A stretch of DNA of 19,297 nt, taken from the NCBI GenBank assembly GCA_022564935.1, contig JADFKM010000040.1:1-19297 (forward strand). Reading direction: 5' to 3'. The notes under the pieces are model-generated. The model saw nothing but the letters and a program-made list of their open reading frames with translations, was not told the origin of the DNA and did no database searches. Source of the stretch: Candidatus Dadabacteria bacterium. Its GTDB lineage: Bacteria; Desulfobacterota_D; UBA1144; Nemesobacterales; JADFKM01. Shown here one piece after another: positions 7,642 through 13,523 of this stretch. A program made the position numbers and the translations under genes. How positions within the stretch are numbered: the stretch's first letter is position 1; the number at the start of each line of letters is the position of its first letter.

Positions 7642-7670
7642 ATTATGTTCCAATTGAACTGCGTTGGCAA
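7642..7670 (-). promoter_or_regulatory. Promoter giving a predicted leaderless GTG mRNA
   Basis: On the minus strand TTGCCA (7670-7665), a 17-base spacer and CATAAT (7647-7642), each five of six to consensus. Seven bases past the -10 falls on the G of the GTG at 7635. It lies in the gap between the two HAD genes and overlaps the alternative TTG start. Confidence 0.55.
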
Positions 7671-7694
7671 GGTATGGGTGAGCGCGAATTGACG

Positions 7695-8387
7695 TTAAGT
7701 TGTGCTAAATATCCCCTCAAGCATTTCGATGCCAACGTCTTCGAGGCTGCCCACAATCATGTCCGCTCTCCGCAGCTTCTGCTCGGAATAGGTGTTCGTT
7801 ACCGCCAGGCATTTCATCCCCGCCCTCTTCGCAGCTTCAATCCCGTGAATTGAGTCCTCAATAACAATACAATCCCCGGGGCTTATACCATTGTAGCTAC
7901 CGGTATTTTGCTCCTCCAGTCCGGTGAGCGCTTTAACGTAGACCTCCGGATCGGGCTTGCAGGCCTCCACGTCCTCTGCGCTCACAATAAGGCTGAAGCG
8001 GTCATTCAGTCCCGCGCTTTGGAGAACGTACTCTATCTCGGCCCTGAGCGCGCCGGAGCCTATTGCCAAAGGAAAACGGCCGTGAAGTTCCTTTATGAGC
8101 TCGGTCACCCCCGGATATATGACGATGTGCTCTTTCATATGGTCATTGTAGAGTAAAGATTTCCGCTCAATCAGGCTCTTTAGAATTAGCTCATCATACC
8201 TTTGCCCATGCGCTTTCAGCACCTCGGCAAAACAAGTCCTGTCGTCATAGGCAAGGTATTTGGAATAATAGTCGTTTTCGCTGAGCTCAATCCCCTCCCG
8301 CGCGAGCACCTCCTTGAAGCACTTCAGGTGAATTGGCTCGGCATCTGCAATTACGCCGTCGAAATCGAATATCACGGCTTTCAGCAT
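7695..8387 (-). CDS. Beta-phosphoglucomutase-like HAD hydrolase
   Basis: A 230-residue HAD subfamily IA protein with four-helix cap. Motif I is FDFDGV with nucleophile Asp8 and general acid Asp10; motif II is IGSGAL with Ser111; motif III is Lys144 in CKPDPEVY; motif IV is VIEDSIHGIEAA with Glu177 and Asp178. His20 in the first cap helix matches the His used by beta-phosphoglucomutase, but many phosphatases of this group keep it, so phosphatase (for example of a sugar phosphate) is equally likely. It is the first gene of a three-gene minus-strand group with a second HAD enzyme and an amidotransferase. The ATG has no Shine-Dalgarno site, and a -10 element ends only nine bases before it, suggesting a nearly leaderless mRNA. 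Confidence 0.85.
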   Translation of the reverse strand: MLKAVIFDFDGVIADAEPIHLKCFKEVLAREGIELSENDYYSKYLAYDDRTCFAEVLKAHGQRYDELILKSLIERKSLLYNDHMKEHIVIYPGVTELIKELHGRFPLAIGSGALRAEIEYVLQSAGLNDRFSLIVSAEDVEACKPDPEVYVKALTGLEEQNTGSYNGISPGDCIVIEDSIHGIEAAKRAGMKCLAVTNTYSEQKLRRADMIVGSLEDVGIEMLEGIFSTT

Positions 8388-8396
8388 GGCGTTAAT

Positions 8397-8405
8397 ATTT
8401 TAACA
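8397..8405 (-). promoter_or_regulatory. Extended -10 promoter just upstream of the first HAD gene
   Basis: TGTTAAAAT on the minus strand (8405-8397): an extended TG and a five-of-six -10. Transcription would start near 8390, about three bases before the ATG at 8387. No -35 of note is present. Confidence 0.45.
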
Positions 8406-8488
8406 GTTAATGTACGGGCTTCGCAATCGGCTGCCTTGGATATCGGCAAACTAGACAATTATGAGGATAATGTTATATTCACCGCTTC

Positions 8489-10378
8489 CTACTGAATCGT
8501 TCCATCGAAGTATTTCATGGCCAGTTCGTAGGCGTCCTTGCCGATAATTGATCCGTTAATTCTACCCTCGAAGTCGTCGGCGTCCACATGAATGCCGCCC
8601 CATAGCCGCGAGATCCCCGCCTCGTCCGAGGCATCGTAGTAGGTAGCCCAATGCAGCACTACTTCCTCCGTGGGGCCGATCTCGAATTCCAGGAAATCAT
8701 CCTTCGGAGCCACAAACACACCGAGTCCTCCCGGGAAATATACGTCTCCGGTTAAAGCGGCCAACACCTCTGCAGCGGCGCGGCTGAATGTGCTGTGGCC
8801 TGAGGTATAACCCGCAAAAGGCGGCGTTACGAAGTTGGAGCGCTGATAGGTCAGCCAGTTAATGGCGAGGATCCAGCCTGAGCCGCTGAATTCGGTTTCA
8901 GGATCGTCGGGCTGGCCCTTCCATGCATAGATGGCGATAAAGCCCTCGAAGCCGAGCAGGAGCCTGTGTCTTTCCCCCACAGCCGTTGTCTCCTCGGTGA
9001 TCACCTCTATTAACCCGGGCACTAGAGGGAGCCCGTCAGGATCGTATGACGGTCCCATAGGGTCTGAGGATTGGCCCAGGCCGCCCATGTAGCGGATTGC
9101 GGAGATAGGGCGCACATAGTCGTATTTACGCTTTGCGTCCCAGGCGGATACGGCTGCGTCGTGAACAGCCCCATTGATCGCCAGATACAGCTTCACGTCC
9201 CATTCCTGATCGTCAACCACGGGTCCCACGCCCCCTATCCTCTTCTCAAGGAGCGGGTGATCCGATACATAGTTGGCCAGGGTGTTCCAGTGGCCTGGAG
9301 GGGTTTCGGAGGCCGGCCCGTCCGCCCAAAACTCTGCTATAACTCGGCCGAAGTCGCCGCGCTTGACTATGTTGGGCTCATATGGCTCACCAGTAAACGG
9401 GTTGAGGGGATAGCCGGAGCCGTCATTGGTTCCCAGGGTGTTGTTGCCCCTGGCACCCGGGGAGATGTCGATAAGGACGCCGTCGGTGGGGTCGACCTGG
9501 CTGCTGAATCGAATGACGCGCACAATAGCTTCTTTGAACTCCGCATCTCCAATGCCGCCAAGCAGAGGGGGAAATCCCGGGTCGAGGTATACGTCTACGT
9601 CAGGATTGTCACGGGGGGCCAGGGCGAATGGCGTTACATCTCCCCATTGCGAGCCTAAGAAGACCTGAACGTCGCCCCTCTCGAGTCCGTTCTGTGTAAG
9701 GCGCCCGGTGATATCGAGGGGCTGCCAGCGGTTCGGGTCTACCATTTCAGTGCCGGGAATGCTGACGATCATAGGCTCGTTAACGGGCATATAGCCCGTG
9801 TCATCAACATAGCCGTTGGCCTCGTTTGCCCCGTCGGTGAGACCGTATGCCAATACGGCTTGTGCAATGCGATTGCCCAGCGCCGCAGGGGAGTCTCCCG
9901 AGGTGCTGGTGAACGACTTGTCGTAGCCGAGCTCATTCATTAGTGCGTCGAAAGAGGCCAGTGACATCTCGGCCCCGGGGGAAAGTACGTAGCGAGCCGA
10001 TAGGATACGGTAAGCGGCAAAGCTTATCGCCTCTGCCCGGGCGGCCTCAATGTCTTCAGATGCGGCCGATTCATCGACGAGGTATCCAACTGCGGTTCCG
10101 TCATATGCAGCCCAGGCGTCCCACATTCCCACCGAAGTATGAAACAGGTTGCGTGAGTGCACGGTGGGGGCCGGGTAGTCAATCCGAATCGCATTGAGCA
10201 GTGCTTCGTTCCACAGCCGCGCTACCGAGTACAGATTTTCCCCTGAGCCACCACTGCCCCCTCCACCACAACCTCCTATTGAAGTTATGGAAATAAAGAT
10301 GATTAACAATGACCCTGCAAGAAATCTTAAGTACATATTAAAACTTCTTCTTAATAAATCATTTCTCCTCTGACTCAT
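8489..10378 (-). CDS. Vanadium-dependent haloperoxidase family lipoprotein
   Basis: A 629-residue secreted protein of the vanadium haloperoxidase/PAP2 fold, which uses bound vanadate and hydrogen peroxide to oxidise halides. Every vanadate contact of Curvularia chloroperoxidase has a counterpart: Lys416 and Arg423 (KRKYDYVRP, same seven-residue spacing), Ser526-Gly527-His528 (YTSGHSTF), and Arg591 and His597 (SRLWGGIH, same six-residue spacing). Phe521 sits seven before the active His, as Phe397 does in the chloroperoxidase, where bromoperoxidases have His. The N-terminus has a hydrophobic signal ending in IGGC with Cys37 as probable lipidated residue, followed by a Gly/Ser-rich linker; an RRSF just before the core resembles a Tat signal. 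The ATG at 10378 has a perfect AGGAGG six bases upstream, so the in-frame ATG at 10396 is rejected. Acid phosphatase activity is an alternative, because the site is shared. Confidence 0.85.
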   Translation of the reverse strand: MSQRRNDLLRRSFNMYLRFLAGSLLIIFISITSIGGCGGGGSGGSGENLYSVARLWNEALLNAIRIDYPAPTVHSRNLFHTSVGMWDAWAAYDGTAVGYLVDESAASEDIEAARAEAISFAAYRILSARYVLSPGAEMSLASFDALMNELGYDKSFTSTSGDSPAALGNRIAQAVLAYGLTDGANEANGYVDDTGYMPVNEPMIVSIPGTEMVDPNRWQPLDITGRLTQNGLERGDVQVFLGSQWGDVTPFALAPRDNPDVDVYLDPGFPPLLGGIGDAEFKEAIVRVIRFSSQVDPTDGVLIDISPGARGNNTLGTNDGSGYPLNPFTGEPYEPNIVKRGDFGRVIAEFWADGPASETPPGHWNTLANYVSDHPLLEKRIGGVGPVVDDQEWDVKLYLAINGAVHDAAVSAWDAKRKYDYVRPISAIRYMGGLGQSSDPMGPSYDPDGLPLVPGLIEVITEETTAVGERHRLLLGFEGFIAIYAWKGQPDDPETEFSGSGWILAINWLTYQRSNFVTPPFAGYTSGHSTFSRAAAEVLAALTGDVYFPGGLGVFVAPKDDFLEFEIGPTEEVVLHWATYYDASDEAGISRLWGGIHVDADDFEGRINGSIIGKDAYELAMKYFDGTIQ

Positions 10379-10384
10379 GACTTT

Positions 10385-10390
10385 CCTCCT
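10385..10390 (-). promoter_or_regulatory. Consensus ribosome binding site that fixes the haloperoxidase start
   Basis: AGGAGG on the minus strand, six bases before the ATG at 10378. It lies inside the longer reading frame from 10396 and argues for the downstream start. Confidence 0.8.
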
Positions 10391-10437
10391 TTGCATAGTG
10401 TTTGCTTGTAAAGTGCATATATAGGGAAAGAGAGGGT

Positions 10438-10466
10438 CTTATACTTTACCCCTCATTATTTCACAA
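10438..10466 (-). promoter_or_regulatory. Proximal promoter of the haloperoxidase gene
   Basis: Minus strand TTGTGA (10466-10461, four of six), 17-base spacer, TATAAG (10443-10438, five of six). The transcript would start near 10431 with a leader of about 53 bases. Confidence 0.45.
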
Positions 10467-10573
10467 ACTCACTGTATAAAGAAGAAAAGGGAGTTGACCC
10501 AAACACCCTTCTTCCATAACCCAACCTACAAAAAAATTGTAACCGTTTTTGTGATTAACCCTCGACTCATTTA

Positions 10574-10602
10574 CTTATATCAAAAAGCAAGTTTATTGTC
10601 AA
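10574..10602 (-). promoter_or_regulatory. Distal, near-consensus promoter of the haloperoxidase gene
   Basis: Minus strand TTGACA (10602-10597, full consensus), 17-base spacer, TATAAG (10579-10574, five of six). It is the best sigma70 match in the window and would give a leader of about 190 bases reaching through the proximal promoter. Confidence 0.65.
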
Positions 10603-10817
10603 CCTATTGCATCAGACCCCTGCTAAATCCCCTATAACTCACCTCAGAGTCTCAGGAAAACACCCCCTTTCATAAAACAAAAGGCATTTGCACAATTCTC
10701 AAAGCCATCACTTAAGCAATTTAGGTCGAGACTATCCATTTCTATCATGATATGATTTTATGTGCCCAAACACCCGTCAATGAATATGGGCAGTAGTAAT
10801 ATATTTGGATACTCTCT
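10603..10817. other. Intergenic stretch before the TIGR04282 gene, no clear feature
   Basis: AT-rich divergent region. A TATGAT at 10751-10756 could be a -10 for the plus-strand gene, but no matching -35 is present at the usual distance. No RNA gene or repeat is seen. Confidence 0.3.
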
Positions 10818-11441
10818 ATGGACTCAAAGACCGGGAACGCACTCATCGTGTTCCTCAAATATCCCGTGCCGGGAAGGGTTAAAACGAGGCTTGCGGACGA
10901 AATCGGCACTGAGAAAGCGGCGGCGATTTATAAAAAAATGGCAGAAGAGGTGGTAACAAATACAACAGGACGGGGAAAGTACACCTCACTCATATTCTAT
11001 GACCCACCTGAAGCGGAACACCATATCAAAAGGTGGCTGAGCTATGCTCACAACAGATACCTCCCGCAAACAGGGGCCGACCTGGGCGAGCGCATGAAAA
11101 ACGCCTTTGAGAAGACCTTCGCGCTGGGCTTTAAAAACAACATAATCATAGGCACGGACTGTCCGGGTATCACCACCGGGCTTCTCGGCAGCGCATTCGA
11201 GTCGCTTTCAGCCCACGACGCAGTTATCGGCCCCGCAAACGACGGCGGGTATTACCTGCTGGGACTGCGCAGAGCGCAGCCGGAGCTGCTCACAGGCTTA
11301 GACTGGAGCACGAACAGGGTGTTTGAGCAAACGGTCGAGAAAATGAGGAAATCGGGACTCACATGGCATGAGCTGGAGACGCTGCCCGACATAGACACCC
11401 ACGAAGATTTATTAAAGCTGCGCCCCGATCTGCTCGGCTAA
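10818..11441 (+). CDS. TIGR04282/DUF2064 nucleotidyl- or glycosyltransferase-like protein
   Basis: A 207-residue protein of the DUF2064 family, with a GT-A-like fold and usually annotated as TIGR04282 arsenosugar biosynthesis glycosyltransferase. The N-terminal signature KYPVPGRVKTRL at 14-25 is the nucleotide-binding loop; IGTDCPGI at 111-118 carries the metal-binding Asp region; GPANDGGYYLLGL at 138-150 is the third conserved block. It is cytoplasmic, with no membrane segment. No radical SAM or arsenic gene lies beside it, so the arsenosugar role is not supported here; many lineages carry the gene as an orphan. The ATG has no good Shine-Dalgarno site. Transcript boundaries are unclear. Confidence 0.82.
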   Translation: MDSKTGNALIVFLKYPVPGRVKTRLADEIGTEKAAAIYKKMAEEVVTNTTGRGKYTSLIFYDPPEAEHHIKRWLSYAHNRYLPQTGADLGERMKNAFEKTFALGFKNNIIIGTDCPGITTGLLGSAFESLSAHDAVIGPANDGGYYLLGLRRAQPELLTGLDWSTNRVFEQTVEKMRKSGLTWHELETLPDIDTHEDLLKLRPDLLG

Positions 11442-11575
11442 GCGTGCCTGCGTTCAGTTAAGGCATTATATTTCCAAATATCATGACGCTTACTATTAGT
11501 AAAACCTCTGTGAACATACTGCATTTAGTTATGGAACCCTATTTAATGCAAGATAATACCGCTTGAGAAGAACTC

Positions 11576-11642
11576 TGAAGACATGAAACCCGCTACCGGC
11601 CTTTTGCTTCAAAAGCTTGTGTCTTCAACAAAACAGTCCGGT
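11576..11642 (+). other. Intergenic inverted repeats with pseudoknot-like topology
   Basis: Between the TIGR04282 gene and the resA-like gene, TGAAGACA (11576-11583) pairs perfectly with TGTCTTCA (11620-11627). Within the loop, CTTTT and AAAAG (11601-11605, 11611-11615) can form a small hairpin, and ACCGG (11595-11599) can pair with CCGGT (11638-11642) beyond the stem. There is no U-tract, so it is not a classic terminator. It may be the 3' end of the upstream transcript or chance. Confidence 0.3.
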
Positions 11643-11669
11643 TCTATGCAACTTGAATTAAGAATTTAC

Positions 11670-11678
11670 TGTTATAAT
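11670..11678 (+). promoter_or_regulatory. Extended -10 promoter of the resA-ccdA pair
   Basis: TGTTATAAT: extended TG at 11670-11671 and a full-consensus TATAAT at 11673-11678. A partial -35 (TTGAAT, 11653-11658) is too close at 14 bases. Transcription would begin near 11685, leaving a leader of about 95 bases. Confidence 0.55.
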
Positions 11679-11780
11679 ATATCTACGACCACAAATCGGC
11701 ATCTAATTGCCAAATAGGAGTGACAGGCAGCCATTCACTAAAAACAGCATTACAAATACATTACCCTTCGAGAACACAAT

Positions 11781-12296
11781 ATGAGAAAAATCCAGTATAC
11801 AGTACTAATCGCATGTGTTGCGGTGCTTTTCACCACTGCTTGCAAGAGAACCAACATTGATATCAACAATATTTACACCAGTGATATCACCCTTCCTTCC
11901 CTTAACGACAAAGGGGAGACGATAAAGCTATCTGAGTTCAAGGGCTACCCCCTGGTGATCAATTTCTGGGCCTCATGGTGCATTCCATGCCGGGTCGAGA
12001 TGCCCTTCCTGGAGCTGTCATGGAAGCAGTACAAAGACAAGGGCGTTAAGTTCATCGGAATAAACGTGATGGACGAAAAGAAGGGGGCCCAGGACTATCT
12101 CAATGAACTGGGCGTAACGTTCCACAACCTCTACGACCCTAACGGAGAAATCGCCAACTCCTTCAACGTCGCCGCTCTGCCGGTAACGTTCTTCGTCGAT
12201 AAATCGGGCAGGATAGTGAACAGGAACTTCGGCGGCATAATAGGAGAGGAAGGAGAGTTGGAGTTTAGGTCAAACCTAGAGGCTCTACTCAGATGA
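11781..12296 (+). CDS. resA: ResA/TlpA-like membrane-anchored thioredoxin
   Basis: A 171-residue thiol-disulfide oxidoreductase held on the outer face of the membrane, which reduces the CxxC(H) cysteines of apocytochrome c. An N-terminal hydrophobic segment (about 4-20) ends in TTAC, so Cys21 may be lipidated, although Thr at -3 is not the usual lipobox residue; an uncleaved anchor is the alternative. The thioredoxin domain spans about 35-168. The active site is WCIPC (Cys67, Cys70), preceded by NFWASW, and the cis-proline is Pro134 in ALPVTFFVD. Its stop overlaps the start of the ccdA gene by ATGA, a sign of coupled translation, and CcdA supplies its electrons. The symbol is by family and context; TlpA is equally apt. 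Confidence 0.86.
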   Translation: MRKIQYTVLIACVAVLFTTACKRTNIDINNIYTSDITLPSLNDKGETIKLSEFKGYPLVINFWASWCIPCRVEMPFLELSWKQYKDKGVKFIGINVMDEKKGAQDYLNELGVTFHNLYDPNGEIANSFNVAALPVTFFVDKSGRIVNRNFGGIIGEEGELEFRSNLEALLR

Positions 12297-13051
12297 CAGG
12301 CCCTTCTGTAGCGGAGGTAAGCTGGTATTTAGCCTTTCTTGCAGGGGTGGTATCGTTCCTTTCCCCATGCGTGCTGCCTCTGATACCCGGCTATATCTCA
12401 ATGGTGTCAAAGATGTCCTTCGAAGAGCTGACCGACGGCACATCCGAGGTAAAAATAAAAAAGATTCTCCTTCCGACCGTTCTGTTTGTGCTGGGCTTTT
12501 CGGTCGTATTTGTGATGCTGGGCACCTCCGCTTCGCTAATCGGGTCCTTCATTGTCCATAACAAAATCCTTTTGCTGAAAATCGCGGGGGTAATAATCAT
12601 CGTCTTCGGCCTGTTTGTTATGGACATCCTCAAATTCGCCCCCTTTTACAAGGAGAGGAGATTCAGCCTGCCCGCAAACAACCTTGGTCCCATAGGCATC
12701 TTTCTTCTCGGCATCGCTTTCGGCTTCGGATGGATGCCGTGCGTGGGGCCGATACTAGCCTCAATACTTCTATATGCCAGCACCGCCGAGGGAGCGTCCA
12801 CAGGGGCCGCCCTGCTCTTCGTCTACTCCCTTGGGCTGGGCCTGCCTTTCATAGTCACCGGCCTTGCCCTCTCTCGCGCACTCAAAGCGTTCAGCTTGAT
12901 TAAAAGACACTACACGGCTTATAAGTTCACGGTAGGGGGAGTGCTCGTTGCGTTAGGCGGGCTTATGGTAACAAACTACATGTTCTACCTCAACGTATAC
13001 GGGCTAAAACTCTTTAACGCGATGGGCATCGATTTTTGGCAGAAATTCTAG
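12293..13051 (+). CDS. ccdA: CcdA-type cytochrome c biogenesis transmembrane protein
   Basis: A 252-residue integral membrane protein that carries reducing equivalents from cytoplasmic thioredoxin to the periplasmic ResA-like partner. Six hydrophobic segments are seen at about 11-33, 58-80, 93-113, 134-158, 170-195 and 212-235. The two conserved cysteines are Cys26 in LSPCVLPL and Cys150 in WMPCVGPI, in the inverted-repeat halves typical of the DsbD transmembrane family. There is no periplasmic thioredoxin domain, so it is CcdA rather than DsbD. It overlaps the resA-like gene by four bases. ResB and ResC, the rest of a system II haem ligation pathway, are not in the window and would be expected elsewhere if that system is used. 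Confidence 0.9.
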   Translation: MTGPSVAEVSWYLAFLAGVVSFLSPCVLPLIPGYISMVSKMSFEELTDGTSEVKIKKILLPTVLFVLGFSVVFVMLGTSASLIGSFIVHNKILLLKIAGVIIIVFGLFVMDILKFAPFYKERRFSLPANNLGPIGIFLLGIAFGFGWMPCVGPILASILLYASTAEGASTGAALLFVYSLGLGLPFIVTGLALSRALKAFSLIKRHYTAYKFTVGGVLVALGGLMVTNYMFYLNVYGLKLFNAMGIDFWQKF

Positions 13052-13132
13052 TGTATAATTGAACTCGTGGGCGGCTACTACCATATATCTACATTTTTCC
13101 TGTATTTCCGGTATCTTTATCCAACATATCTA

Positions 13133-13160
13133 TTGACTACCTACCCAGTTATTTTATACT
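13133..13160 (+). promoter_or_regulatory. Sigma70 promoter of the FmdB-type gene
   Basis: TTGACT (13133-13138), 16-base spacer, TATACT (13155-13160); each hexamer is five of six. Transcription would start near 13167, with GGAGG at 13180-13184 in the leader about 15 bases before the ATG. Confidence 0.6.
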
Positions 13161-13199
13161 TTTGAGAACGTCCCGATTCGGAGGTTAATAGATTTTTAT

Positions 13200-13433
13200 A
13201 TGCCCCTTTTCGAGTTTAGCTGCAACAGATGTGACCACAAATTCGAATCCCTAGTGCTGGACACCGATGAAGATGTTTGCTGTCCGGAGTGCGGGACAGA
13301 CGAACTAAACAAGCTTTTCTCCACCTTTGGTCTGAAAACAGGCAGTGCTCAATCCGACCTGTCCGAAACTATAAACACGGAGAGCAGTTGCTGTTCTTCG
13401 GTCTGCGGGTGTGGTACAAAGGGCTGGGATTGA
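13200..13433 (+). CDS. FmdB/RPP0-type zinc-ribbon protein with Cys-rich tail
   Basis: A 77-residue small protein of the FmdB putative regulatory family. It begins directly with the family signature MPLFEFSCNRC; Cys8 and Cys11 pair with Cys28 and Cys31 (CCPEC) to bind one zinc. Residues 39-46 (LFSTFGLK) match the usual end of the domain. The tail is Ser/Cys-rich, with Cys64, Cys65, Cys69 and Cys71 (SSCCSSVCGCG), and could bind a second metal. Function in the family is not established beyond the early link to formamidase regulation. It has its own promoter and precedes maeB by 90 bases, with a further promoter between them. Confidence 0.8.
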   Translation: MPLFEFSCNRCDHKFESLVLDTDEDVCCPECGTDELNKLFSTFGLKTGSAQSDLSETINTESSCCSSVCGCGTKGWD

Positions 13434-13459
13434 ATTGAATCTTCCTAAGTTTATTCGTT

Positions 13460-13488
13460 TTTTCAACACAAATTCAACAGATTATAAT
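13460..13488 (+). promoter_or_regulatory. Sigma70 promoter of maeB
   Basis: TTTTCA (13460-13465, four of six), 17-base spacer, TATAAT (13483-13488, full consensus). Transcription would start near 13495; GGAGGG at 13514-13519 is the ribosome site for the ATG at 13524. Confidence 0.6.
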
Positions 13489-13523
13489 AGATTTGTCAGA
13501 TGCTCACGACTACGGAGGGTAGA

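Noticed and set aside
9071-9658. 195-codon plus-strand open frame inside the haloperoxidase gene
   Set aside because: Antisense shadow of a gene with a complete set of active-site motifs; the frame gives no recognisable protein and no good ribosome site.
10762-10956. 64-codon plus-strand open frame
   Set aside because: Overlaps the start of the TIGR04282 gene in another frame, is rich in Arg, Lys and Ser, and has no family signature.
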